DNA of 64,000 nucleotides from Cellulomonas sp. 73-145. Lineage in GTDB: Bacteria; Actinomycetota; Actinomycetes; Actinomycetales; Cellulomonadaceae. Made by a program: the position numbers and the translations under genes. Location of the stretch: assembly GCA_001898185.1 (NCBI GenBank), contig MKTI01000013.1, positions 310,001 to 374,000 of the forward strand, written 5' to 3'. The notes beneath the pieces are model-generated. The model did no database searches. It was not told the origin of the DNA and saw nothing but the letters and a program-made list of their open reading frames with translations. This document shows positions 51,310 through 59,502 of this stretch, piece by piece (within the stretch, counting starts at the first letter, position 1; every line of letters begins with the position of its first letter).

Positions 51310-53306
51310 GCGCCGTGGCGTGGGGTCTGCTGGCGCAGGTGGTGCTCGCGGCGTGCGCCGTCGTGGCGGCGATCGGCACCCGTGGGCGGGCGCGAAACGT
51401 GGTGGCCGGCACGCTGTGCGCGGCGCTGGGAGCCGCCGGCGTGGTGACGGGTGCGCTGGTGCTCGGCGGCCGCACGGTCACGGTGCACGTCGCCACCGCA
51501 CTCCCCCTGCCGCCGATGGTGCTGGCGCCCGACCGGTTGGGCGCGCTGCTGATGGTGCTGGTCGGCGCCGTCGGGACGGTCGCCTCCGTCTACGCGATCG
51601 GGTACGTGCACGGCGCCTCGGCATCCCGCACGCAGTGGGCCGCGCTCGCCCTGTTCCTGCTCGGCATGCAGCTGGTGCCGGCCGCGGGCGACGTCGTCGG
51701 CTTCCTGCTCGCGTGGGAGCTGATGGCCGCGGCGTCGACCGTCCTGGTGCTCGCCGAGCACGCCCACCGCGCCACCGTGCGCGACGCGGCCGTCTGGTAC
51801 GCCGTGATGACGCACCTCAGCCTCGTGCTGATCCTGGCCGGGTTCGCCGCGCTCTCCGCCGCGACCGGGTCGACGCAGTTCGCCGCGATGGCGGCCGCGC
51901 GGCCGACGGGCGCCGCGGCGACCGCCGCGTTCGTCGTGCTCGTCGTCGGCTTCGCCGCGAAGGCGGGCCTGGTGCCGCTGCACGTCTGGCTGCCGCGCGC
52001 GCACCCGGAGGCACCGAGCCACGCGTCCGCCCTGATGAGCGCCGCGATGGTGTCGCTGGGTGCGTACGGCCTGCTGCTGGTCGGCGTGCGGCTGCTGCCC
52101 GGCGGCCCGACGTGGTGGGGCGTGCTGCTGATCGGCCTGGGTGCCGTCTCGGCGGTGTACGGCATCCTGCAGGCCGGGGTCGCCACCGACCTCAAGCGGC
52201 TGCTCGCCTACTCGACGTCGGAGAACCTCGGCCTGGTCGTCGTCGCCCTCGGCACCGCGATGCTGCTGACCACCCACCACGTGCCGGGTGCCGCGAGCGC
52301 CGCGCTGCTGGCCGCCCTGCTGCTGCTGGTCAGCCACGCGGCGTTCAAGGCGACGCTGTTCCTCGGGGCAGGTGCGGTGCTGCGGGCCACCGGTGAACGG
52401 GACCTGGACCGGCTCGGCGGACTCGTGCACGCGATGCCGTGGACGGCGGCGACGTTCGGCATCGGCTCGCTCGGCGCGGCGGCGCTGCCGGTGACCGGTG
52501 GGTTCGTCGCCGAGTGGACGCTGCTGCAGGCGCTGATCCACTCGGCTCGACCGGCGGACCGGGTGGTGGCCGTCGCGATCCCGCTCGCGCTCGCCGCGCT
52601 GGCGCTGACCGCGGGCCTGGCGCTGGTCACCTTCGTCAAGGCGTTCGGCATCGGGTTCCTGGCTCGCGCCCGGTCGGTGGCGGTGCTCGGCGCGCAGGAG
52701 GGGCCGTGGAGCATGCGGGTCGCGATGCTGGCCGGTGCGGTCGGCGTCGTCGCCCTCGGGGTGCTGCCGGGGCCGCTGGCACGGGTGCTCGCGGCTGCCG
52801 CGGGCGTGGACGGTGACGTGCGGACGGTGGGCCTGGGCGGCGTCGAGCTGCTCGGCGTGGCCGCGGTGCTGAGCCCGGTCGCCCTGCTGGGGCTCGGTGC
52901 CGGGGTCGCGATCCCCGCGCTGGTGGTCACGCTGGTGCTGGCCCGGCGGCGGCCGGCCACCACCGACGTGCTCGGCTGGGGCTGCGGCGGCGTCCGCACC
53001 AGCCCCCGCATGCAGTACAACGCCACGTCCTACGCCGAGCCGGTGATGCGCATCTTCGACGACGCGCTGCAGCCGTCCCGGGACGTCGTCGTCACCCACG
53101 TCGCGGAGTCCGCGTACCTCGCGGAGCGCGTCCGCTTCGCCCAGCGCGTGGACGACGTGGTGGAGGCGCGCCTGTACCGCCCGCTGGTCCGTGCGGCGGA
53201 CGCCCTGGCCGACCGCGCCCGCCGGGTGCAGAACGGGTCGATCCACCGCTACCTCGCGTTCTCCTTCACCGCCCTGGTCGCGGTGCTGCTGGTGGTGGTC
53301 GTATGA
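51306..53306 (+). CDS. HyfB/NuoL-like antiporter-type membrane subunit
   Basis: A 666-residue polytopic protein of the Mrp/Nuo antiporter family. Proton-channel residues appear intact: Glu in FLLAWELMAAAST, Lys in FAAKAGLVPLHVWLPRAHPEAPS, the LKRLLAYSTSENLG helix and a second Lys in AAFKATLFLGAGAVL. The C-terminal extension after residue 560 (CGGVRTSPRMQYNATSYAEP) is the part that runs along the membrane arm in HyfB and the Rv0083 product. It overlaps both neighbours by four bases. It should move protons or sodium, driven by the redox arm. Confidence 0.92.
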   Translation: MSAVAWGLLAQVVLAACAVVAAIGTRGRARNVVAGTLCAALGAAGVVTGALVLGGRTVTVHVATALPLPPMVLAPDRLGALLMVLVGAVGTVASVYAIGYVHGASASRTQWAALALFLLGMQLVPAAGDVVGFLLAWELMAAASTVLVLAEHAHRATVRDAAVWYAVMTHLSLVLILAGFAALSAATGSTQFAAMAAARPTGAAATAAFVVLVVGFAAKAGLVPLHVWLPRAHPEAPSHASALMSAAMVSLGAYGLLLVGVRLLPGGPTWWGVLLIGLGAVSAVYGILQAGVATDLKRLLAYSTSENLGLVVVALGTAMLLTTHHVPGAASAALLAALLLLVSHAAFKATLFLGAGAVLRATGERDLDRLGGLVHAMPWTAATFGIGSLGAAALPVTGGFVAEWTLLQALIHSARPADRVVAVAIPLALAALALTAGLALVTFVKAFGIGFLARARSVAVLGAQEGPWSMRVAMLAGAVGVVALGVLPGPLARVLAAAAGVDGDVRTVGLGGVELLGVAAVLSPVALLGLGAGVAIPALVVTLVLARRRPATTDVLGWGCGGVRTSPRMQYNATSYAEPVMRIFDDALQPSRDVVVTHVAESAYLAERVRFAQRVDDVVEARLYRPLVRAADALADRARRVQNGSIHRYLAFSFTALVAVLLVVVV

Positions 53307-54250
53307 GCGGCCCCGCGCTGCTGCTCGCCCTGGTGCAGGTGCTGGTCGCCGTCGCGTTCGCACCCCTGGTGGTCGGCGTGACGCGCCAGACGAGGGCTCG
53401 GCTCGAGGGCCGCGCCGGCCCCGGCGTGCTGCAGCCGTGGCGCGACCTGCGCAAGCTGCTGGCCAAGACGCCGCTGCGCGCCGCGGGCACCAGCGTCGTC
53501 ACGGTGGCCGCCCCGCTGGTGCTGCTCGTCTCGAGCCTGCTGCTGGCCGCGCTGGTGCCGTCGGTCGGCGCCGTGCCGGTCGCGCTGGTGCCGGGCGACC
53601 TGTTCGTGGTGGTGTCCGTGCTGCTGCTCGGCACGGTGGCGATCGCGCTGCTGGGGCTGGACGCCGGCTCGGCGTTCGGCGGCATGGGGTCCAGCCGGCA
53701 CATGACCATCGCGGCGCTGGTGGAGCCGACCGTGCTGGTGTCGGTGTACGCCCTGTCCATCCCGGTGGGCAGCTCGGCCCTGCCGCTGATCGTCGCGGCG
53801 CGTCGCGACCACCCGGCCGGCATCATCTCCCCCGCCGGCGTGCTGGCCGTGGTGGCGCTGGGCATCGTGGTGCTCGCCGAGACCGGTCGGCTGCCGATCG
53901 ACAACCCGTCCACGCACCTCGAGCTGACGATGATCCACGAGGCGATGGTGCTGGAGCAGTCGGGCCGCGACCTGGCCTGGGTGGACCTCGCGTCGTGGCT
54001 GCGGCTGTCCGTGCTGCTGGGGCTGGTCGGCAACCTGCTGCTGCCGTGGGGCGTCGCGGCGACGGTCGGCGCCGGACCGCTGCTGCTGGGCACCCTGGCA
54101 CTGGCCGGCAAGCTCGCGCTGCTCGCCGCCCTGCTGGCCACCGCCGAGGTCGGCATGGCCAAGCTGCGCCTGTTCCGGGTGCCGGAGCTGCTGGCCGGCT
54201 CGTTCGTGCTGGCCTTCCTCGCCGTCACCGCGTCGTACCTGGTCGCATGA
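53303..54250 (+). CDS. HyfC/HycD/NuoH-like membrane subunit
   Basis: A 315-residue protein with about eight helices, the subunit that links the redox arm to the ion-pumping arm. Family marks are TRQTRARLEGRAGPGVLQPWRDL after helix 1 (given as residues 28-50), the acidic segment RLPIDNPSTHLELTMIHEAM and EQSGRDLAWVDLASW. The PIDNPxTHLELTMxHE form is that of hydrogenase-type HyfC/HycD rather than NuoH. It corresponds in position to M. tuberculosis hycD (Rv0084). Confidence 0.93.
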   Translation: MSGPALLLALVQVLVAVAFAPLVVGVTRQTRARLEGRAGPGVLQPWRDLRKLLAKTPLRAAGTSVVTVAAPLVLLVSSLLLAALVPSVGAVPVALVPGDLFVVVSVLLLGTVAIALLGLDAGSAFGGMGSSRHMTIAALVEPTVLVSVYALSIPVGSSALPLIVAARRDHPAGIISPAGVLAVVALGIVVLAETGRLPIDNPSTHLELTMIHEAMVLEQSGRDLAWVDLASWLRLSVLLGLVGNLLLPWGVAATVGAGPLLLGTLALAGKLALLAALLATAEVGMAKLRLFRVPELLAGSFVLAFLAVTASYLVA

Positions 54251-54284
54251 ACGCCGCCGCATGAACGCCGTCCGAGAGGTCGCC

Positions 54285-55010
54285 ATGTCCCCGTCCGGGT
54301 CGGTCGCCACGCAGCTCGTCGCGCTGACCGCCGGCGCCCTGCTGGTGACCTCGGTGCTGCTCGTCTGGCGGCGCGACCTGTCGGCGCAGGTGCGCCTGCT
54401 GATGCTGCAGGGCGTCGCGCTGGCGGCCCTCGCGACCACCATCGGCCTGTCGGGCGGCCCCGGGACGTCCCGCGCCGAGCTGCTGCTGGTCGCCGTCCTG
54501 GTGCTGGCGCTGCGCGGCTGGCTGCTGCCGTGGGTGCTCGGCCGCCGGCTGCGCGCCGGGATCGAGGCCGGCGACGCGGCCCGGGAGGACGGTCCGCGCC
54601 TCAACCCGACGGCCGGCCTGGTGCTGGTCGCCCTGCTCACCACGGTCGCGTACCTGGTCAGCCGGCCGATCTCGGAGGGTGTCGCGGAGCACGCCGGTGC
54701 GCCGACCCCCGCGGGCACCGCCGGCCCGGCCGCATTCGCCGTGCCGGTCGGCATCGCGATGGTGCTGATCGGCTTCCTGCTGCTGGTCGGCCGGCGCCGC
54801 GCGATGTCGCAGCTGGTCGGCTTCCTCGTGCTGGACAACGGCATCGCGACCGTCGCGTTCCTGACGGCGGCGGGCGTGCCGTTCGCGGTGGAGCTCGGCA
54901 TCTCGTCCGACGTGCTGCTGGTGGTGCTGATCCTCGCGGTGCTGTCCCGACGCATCCACGCCCAGATCGGGTCCACCACGCTCGACTCGATGACGGAGCT
55001 GAGGGACTGA
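54285..55010 (+). CDS. HyfE-like membrane subunit (HycP position)
   Basis: A 241-residue membrane protein with about seven helices, equivalent to HyfE and fusing NuoJ/NuoK-like features. The C-terminal part (MSQLVGFLVLDNGIATVAFLTAAGVPFAVELGI, residues about 180-212) carries the conserved Gln/Asp/Asn helix and Glu. ATG 54285 is chosen for the GAGAGG site; an upstream ATG at 54261 would add eight residues. A mini-frame of five codons separates it from the HyfC-like gene, where ATGAACGCCG is duplicated. The stop overlaps the next start (TGATG). Confidence 0.88.
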   Translation: MSPSGSVATQLVALTAGALLVTSVLLVWRRDLSAQVRLLMLQGVALAALATTIGLSGGPGTSRAELLLVAVLVLALRGWLLPWVLGRRLRAGIEAGDAAREDGPRLNPTAGLVLVALLTTVAYLVSRPISEGVAEHAGAPTPAGTAGPAAFAVPVGIAMVLIGFLLLVGRRRAMSQLVGFLVLDNGIATVAFLTAAGVPFAVELGISSDVLLVVLILAVLSRRIHAQIGSTTLDSMTELRD

Positions 55011-56626
55011 TGGGTCTGCTCCTGCTGCTGCCGCCGGTTGCGGCCCTCCTCGCGGGGCTCGCGGCCGCCGCACCGCGACCGGCCGTGCCGAGTCCTTCGG
55101 GGCCGCGACCCGGCGCGCGTCCCCTCGCCGCACTGTCCGCGGCGACCACCCGCCTGTCGGGCGTCCTGGTCAGCGCGATCCTCCTGGGGACCGGTGTCGC
55201 ACTGCTGGTGCACCGCGGTGCCGTCCCGACGCTCGGCGGCGACCTGCTGCGCGCCGACGCGCTGTCCGCGCTGATGCTCACGGTGGTCGGCGCCGTCGGC
55301 CTGACCGCCACCTGGGCGGGACTGGAACCGCGGACGTCCCCAGCGGCGTCCGCGCACGGGCCCGGAGCCACACGCAGCGAGCGCCGCTACGCCGCCCTGG
55401 TGTGCGTGTTCCTCGGTGCGATGGCGATCGCGGTCACCACGGACAACCTCGGGGTGCTGTGGGTGGCCGTCGAGGCGACCACCATCGCCACCGCCTTCCT
55501 GGTGGGCCACCGCGGCGGCGCCCGCTCCCTCGAGGCGGCGTGGAAGTACGTGGTGCTCGGCTCGGTCGGCATCGCGATCGCCCTGCTCGGCACCGTGTTG
55601 CTGTACGCCGCGAGCCGCAGCGCCGGCGAGCCGACCCTGTCCTGGACCCGGCTGGTCAGCGGTGAGCTGCCGCTGGACCCCGCGCTGGTGAAGGTGGCCG
55701 CCGGGCTGGCGGTGCTGGGGTTCGCGACCAAGGCGGGGCTGGCGCCGATGCACTCCTGGCTGCCGGACGCCCACAGCCAGGCGCCGGCGCCGGTGTCGGG
55801 GCTGATGTCCGGCGTGCTGCTGGCCGTCGCGTTCTACGCGATCCTGCGGGTGCGCGCGATCGCCGCCGTGGTGATCGGGCCGGGACTGGTGCGGGGGCTG
55901 CTGCTGACGGCCGGCCTGGGTTCGCTCGCCGTCGCTGGCGCGCTGATCCTGCGGCAGCGGGACCACAAGCGGATGCTCGCGTACTCGAGCATCGAGCACA
56001 TGGGTGTCCTGGCGGTGGGGGCCGCCGTGGGGGGTCCGGTGGCGCTGGCCGCGGTGCTGCTGCACCTGATCGGGCACGGGCTGGCCAAGGCGAGCCTGTT
56101 CGTGGTGGCGGGGCGGATGCTCGCCTCCGAGGGCACGACGACGATCGCCGAGGTCCGCGGCCTGCTGAGCCGCCGTGCCGACCTGGCGGTGCCGCTGGTC
56201 GTCGGGATGGCCGCACTGCTCGGCTTCCCGCCGTTCGCGCTGTTCTTCTCCGAGGTCGCGATCGTGCTGGCCGGCTGGCGGGCGGGGCTCGGCTGGGCGA
56301 TGGCCCTGGTCGTGGTGCTGCTGCTGGTGGTGGTCGCGGGCCTGGTCCGCGCGACGGCGGCGATGACCCTGGGCCCGGCCGACCAGGCGCACGCGGTTCA
56401 CGACGAGCGCACGACGACGACCATCACCTCCGCGCCCGACGGGTCGGCGTCGGTCGCCGTCGCCACGCTGGCCCCGCCGCCGGCCCCACCACAGGCCCAT
56501 GGCGCCGACCGCGGGCCCATGCTGCCGCTCGTCCTGGCACTGGGCACCACGGCGGTGATCGGGTTCTTCGCCATGCCGGTCGGTGACGTGCTGGCGCGGG
56601 CGGCCGCCGTGCTGGGGCTGTCATGA
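55010..56626 (+). CDS. HyfF-like antiporter-type membrane subunit (HycQ position)
   Basis: A 538-residue NuoN/HyfF-type subunit. Channel residues are in place: Glu in LWVAVEATTIATAF, Lys in FATKAGLAPMHSWLPDAHSQAP, HKRMLAYSSIEHMG and Lys in HGLAKASLFVVAG. A low-complexity cytosolic insert (residues about 468-500) precedes the final helix. This is the second ion-translocating subunit of the complex. It overlaps the large-subunit gene by four bases (ATGA). Confidence 0.92.
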   Translation: MGLLLLLPPVAALLAGLAAAAPRPAVPSPSGPRPGARPLAALSAATTRLSGVLVSAILLGTGVALLVHRGAVPTLGGDLLRADALSALMLTVVGAVGLTATWAGLEPRTSPAASAHGPGATRSERRYAALVCVFLGAMAIAVTTDNLGVLWVAVEATTIATAFLVGHRGGARSLEAAWKYVVLGSVGIAIALLGTVLLYAASRSAGEPTLSWTRLVSGELPLDPALVKVAAGLAVLGFATKAGLAPMHSWLPDAHSQAPAPVSGLMSGVLLAVAFYAILRVRAIAAVVIGPGLVRGLLLTAGLGSLAVAGALILRQRDHKRMLAYSSIEHMGVLAVGAAVGGPVALAAVLLHLIGHGLAKASLFVVAGRMLASEGTTTIAEVRGLLSRRADLAVPLVVGMAALLGFPPFALFFSEVAIVLAGWRAGLGWAMALVVVLLLVVVAGLVRATAAMTLGPADQAHAVHDERTTTTITSAPDGSASVAVATLAPPPAPPQAHGADRGPMLPLVLALGTTAVIGFFAMPVGDVLARAAAVLGLS

Positions 56627-58251
56627 CCACGCCTCGTCCGACGAGCCCGGTGGGGTCGTCCTCCCCCGCCGCGCCCGACCCGGCCGCAGTCGACCCCGCC
56701 GCCCCGGCTGGCGACGCCCGCGCCGCCTGCACCCTGACCCGCGCGGAGCTGCCCGCTCAGGTCGAGGCCCACCTCGCCGCCGGCCATCGCCTCGCTCTGG
56801 TCGCCGGGCACGACGACGGCGCCACCGGCTTCCGCGTGGTCTACGCGTTCGCCGACCCGGCCACCGACCGGCGCACCGAGCTGACCGTCGCCGTGCCGCG
56901 CGACGACGCCTGGATCCCGTCCCTGTCCACGGTCTCCTTCGCGGCTGGCCGGTTCGAGCGTGCCATCCGCGACGGCTTCGGCATCGAGCCCCGCGACCAC
57001 GTCCGTCCCCGGCGCCTGACCCGGCACGCCCACTGGCCGGCCGGCTGGTACCCCATGCGTCGGGACGCCGCGACCGACCCGGTGTTCGGTCCGGACGAGA
57101 GCGGCTTCGCCTTCGTGCCGGTCGAGGGCCAGGGGGTCTACGAGATCCCGGTGGGCCCCGTGCACGCCGGGATGATCGAGCCGGGGCACTTCAGGTTCTC
57201 GGTGGTCGGGGAGACCATCGTCCGGATGAAGGCCCGCCTGTGGTTCGTCCACCGCGGCCTGGAGAAGCACCTGCAGGGACGGACGCCGGAGCAGGCGCTG
57301 CCGCTGACCGAGCGGATCAGCGGCGACACCGCGGTGGGGCACGCGCTGACGTTCGCGATGGCGGTGGAGGACGCGCTCGGCCTGGAGGTCGGCGAGCAGG
57401 ACCGGCTGGTGCGCGCGCTGCTGCTCGAGCTCGAGCGGCTGCACTGCCACGTCGCCGACCTGGGCGCGATGGCCAACGACGTCGGCCTCGGCATCCTGCA
57501 GACGCACACCCTCCGGCTGCGCGAGCAGCTGCTCCGGTCGAACGCCCTGGTCACCGGGCATCGGCTGCTGCGCGGCGGCATCGGCATCGGCTCGGCGCGC
57601 CTGCGCGGGCTGCCGGACGTCGAGCTGGTCGGCTCCGTCGCCGCCGAGGTGGCCGAGCTGGTCCGCATCGCCCAGGGCACCGCCGTGCTGGTGGACCGCT
57701 TCACCGGGACGGCCGTGCTGCACCGCCAGCAGGCTGCCGAGATGGGTGTGCTCGGCTACGTCGCGCGGGCCAGCGGGCTGGACGTGGACGCCCGTCGCGA
57801 CCACGCGTTCGTCGACCTCGGCGCGTCGTTCCGGGTCTGCACGGCCGAGACCGGCGACGCGATGGCGCGGTTCACGGTGCGGGCCGACGAGGTGGCGGTC
57901 AGCGCCGCGGTGATCGCCGACCTCGTCGACAGGCTCGGCGGGCACCTCGGCACCGGTGGTCCGGTCGCGGAAGACGCGACGCACGCAGCGGACGAGGGCG
58001 ATGCAGACCGTGACGACGACGCCTCTGCGACCCCCGTCGCGCACGGGCTCGCGCTCGTCGAGGCCTGGCGCGGCACCGCGTGCCACCGTGTCGAGCTGGA
58101 CGCAGCCGGCCGGCTGACCAGGGCCGCGATTGTCGACCCGTCGTTCTTCACGTGGCCGGCGCTGCCGGTCGCGCTGGCGGACACGATCGTCCCGGACTTC
58201 CCCCTGGCCAACAAGAGCTTCAACCAGTCCTACGCCGGCAACGACCTCTAG
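56623..58251 (+). CDS. HycE/NuoCD-like large subunit without nickel ligands (Ehr type)
   Basis: A 542-residue protein. A NuoC-like domain covers about residues 40-150 (VAVPRDDAWIPSLS, HWPAGWYPMR), and a NuoD/hydrogenase large-subunit domain follows. Where NiFe hydrogenases have CGIC, this reads S233-GD-T236 (ERISGDTAVGH); where they end CYSCTD, this reads S536-Y-A-G539-N-D. All four NiFe cysteines are thus gone, while the fold and the DFPLANKSF segment are kept. The protein stops one residue after that motif, so there is no tail for a maturation protease. It probably handles a quinone-like or other non-hydrogen substrate. Confidence 0.92.
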   Translation: MTTPRPTSPVGSSSPAAPDPAAVDPAAPAGDARAACTLTRAELPAQVEAHLAAGHRLALVAGHDDGATGFRVVYAFADPATDRRTELTVAVPRDDAWIPSLSTVSFAAGRFERAIRDGFGIEPRDHVRPRRLTRHAHWPAGWYPMRRDAATDPVFGPDESGFAFVPVEGQGVYEIPVGPVHAGMIEPGHFRFSVVGETIVRMKARLWFVHRGLEKHLQGRTPEQALPLTERISGDTAVGHALTFAMAVEDALGLEVGEQDRLVRALLLELERLHCHVADLGAMANDVGLGILQTHTLRLREQLLRSNALVTGHRLLRGGIGIGSARLRGLPDVELVGSVAAEVAELVRIAQGTAVLVDRFTGTAVLHRQQAAEMGVLGYVARASGLDVDARRDHAFVDLGASFRVCTAETGDAMARFTVRADEVAVSAAVIADLVDRLGGHLGTGGPVAEDATHAADEGDADRDDDASATPVAHGLALVEAWRGTACHRVELDAAGRLTRAAIVDPSFFTWPALPVALADTIVPDFPLANKSFNQSYAGNDL

Positions 58252-58769
58252 TCGGTCCGCCCCGAGCGCACCCGCTGCAGGTGCCGCCGCATCGCGCCCG
58301 GTCCGGACGCGTTGAGGACCACCGCGGCCACCGCGACCGGCAGCGCGATCGCGAACGGCCCGATGTCGTGCAGCTGCAGGCCGATCGCGAGCCCTACGAG
58401 GCCGGGACCCTCCGCGAACCCGATCCCCATGAAGGCGATGGTCCGGGCGACGCCGTTCGCACCGTCGGAGCGGCCGCCGGCCGGAGCCGCCTGGTCACCG
58501 GTCGAGGCGCGCGAACGCCGCCGGGCGCTGCGCGCGGCGTTCGAGGCGCCCCACCCCGTGACCCAGCGGCTGCCGAACCACGACACGAGCGCGAGCCCGA
58601 CGCCGACGGCGGCACCGGTCGTGCTCAGCGGCGCCCCGGGCACGAGGAACAGCACGCCGATCCCCAGGATCAGCACCAGACCGCCGGCGAACCCGACGGT
58701 CACGGTGGTGAAGAGACGCACGACGTCGTCGTCGGACAGCTCGGCGACGGGCGGCTGGGGCGCGGGCAT
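58248..58769 (-). CDS. Four-helix small membrane protein
   Basis: A 173-residue hypothetical protein with two hydrophobic hairpins (GFAGGLVLILGIGVLFLV, AAVGVGLALVSWFGSRW and, after a basic linker, IAFMGIGFAEGPGLVGLAI, IALPVAVAAVVLNA). The second half loosely resembles subunit c-like hairpins, with a Glu in the FAEGPG loop. It converges on the large-subunit gene and overlaps it by four bases: a single CTAG provides both stops. I do not recognise a family. Confidence 0.65.
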   Translation of the reverse strand: MPAPQPPVAELSDDDVVRLFTTVTVGFAGGLVLILGIGVLFLVPGAPLSTTGAAVGVGLALVSWFGSRWVTGWGASNAARSARRRSRASTGDQAAPAGGRSDGANGVARTIAFMGIGFAEGPGLVGLAIGLQLHDIGPFAIALPVAVAAVVLNASGPGAMRRHLQRVRSGRTD

Positions 58770-58864
58770 GGCGCGACCCTAGCCAGGCGAGCGCACGCGG
58801 ATGCGGCACTCAGTGGCGAATCACCCGAGCGGCGGCAGCCCTCGGGACCCGGCCACGACCGGTG

Positions 58865-58896
58865 ACGGTCGGGCGACCCGAGGGCCGCCCGACCGT
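58865..58896 (-). terminator. Stem-loop after the USP gene
   Basis: Perfect 11-bp arms (ACGGTCGGGCG at 58865-58875, CGCCCGACCGT at 58886-58896) with a 10-base loop, 8 bases past the USP stop on the minus strand. No U-tract. Confidence 0.7.
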
Positions 58897-58903
58897 GAGG
58901 GCC

Positions 58904-59377
58904 TCAGGCCTCCGTCGTCCCGTGCGTGACGGCCGGCGCGTGCACCACGACCACCGGGCAGTGCGCATGCGTGACCACGTGCTGGCTCACGGAACCGAGC
59001 AGCAGACCGGTGAACCCGCCGTGCCCGCGGCTGCCGACCACGACGAGCGCCGCGTCACGGGCCGCGTCGAGCAGCACCCGTGCCGCGTGCCCCTGCTCCA
59101 CCCGCTGCCGCACGTGCACCGACTCGTCGCCCTGGAGCGCGTCCTTGACGGCGTTCTCGAGGGCCAGCGTCGCGCTGCCGGCCCACTCGAACGTGCCGAG
59201 TGCGGCGACCGCGAGGTTCACCGGGTAGTCCCAGGACATCACCGCCTCGACCGGCTGCCCGGTGAGCCGGCCCTGGGCCACCGCCCACTGCAGCGCGGCC
59301 TTGGAGGAGGCGGACCCGTCGACGCCGACGACGATCCGCCCGGACGATTCCTTCTGATCGGCACTGGAGATGCTCAC
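58904..59377 (-). CDS. Universal stress protein, ATP-binding type
   Basis: A 157-residue single-domain USP with complete nucleotide signature: IVVGVDGSASSKAAL at the start and GSRGHGGFTGLLLGSVS near the end, i.e. G-x2-G-x9-GS, followed by CPVVVVH. It starts at GTG 59377 with GGAGG eight bases upstream. It lies close to the Ehr operon; in mycobacteria USPs and the Rv0081 locus share the hypoxia response, but shared control here is only a guess. A hairpin follows the stop. Confidence 0.93.
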   Translation of the reverse strand: MSISSADQKESSGRIVVGVDGSASSKAALQWAVAQGRLTGQPVEAVMSWDYPVNLAVAALGTFEWAGSATLALENAVKDALQGDESVHVRQRVEQGHAARVLLDAARDAALVVVGSRGHGGFTGLLLGSVSQHVVTHAHCPVVVVHAPAVTHGTTEA

Positions 59378-59502
59378 GACCTGTCCTCCCGCCTGTGGCG
59401 ATCGGTGAGTCGGTCGAGCGGCCGGCTCGCACCCGGCGCCTGCGCCGGAGCGCAGCTCCAGCCTAGTGAGCGGGCGCGCAGGCGGCGTGGGCGGGGCGCA
59501 TC

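Noticed and set aside
53249-56500. Minus-strand open frame of over 1000 codons opposite the Ehr operon
   Set aside because: The translation is low-complexity (Gln, Arg, His, Ala) with no recognisable domain; the plus strand carries well-conserved membrane subunits.
50408-58251. Formate hydrogenlyase / hydrogenase-4
   Set aside because: Subunit homology is strong, but the four NiFe-binding cysteines are absent, there is no maturation tail, no formate dehydrogenase and no hyp genes, so hydrogenase activity is not supported.
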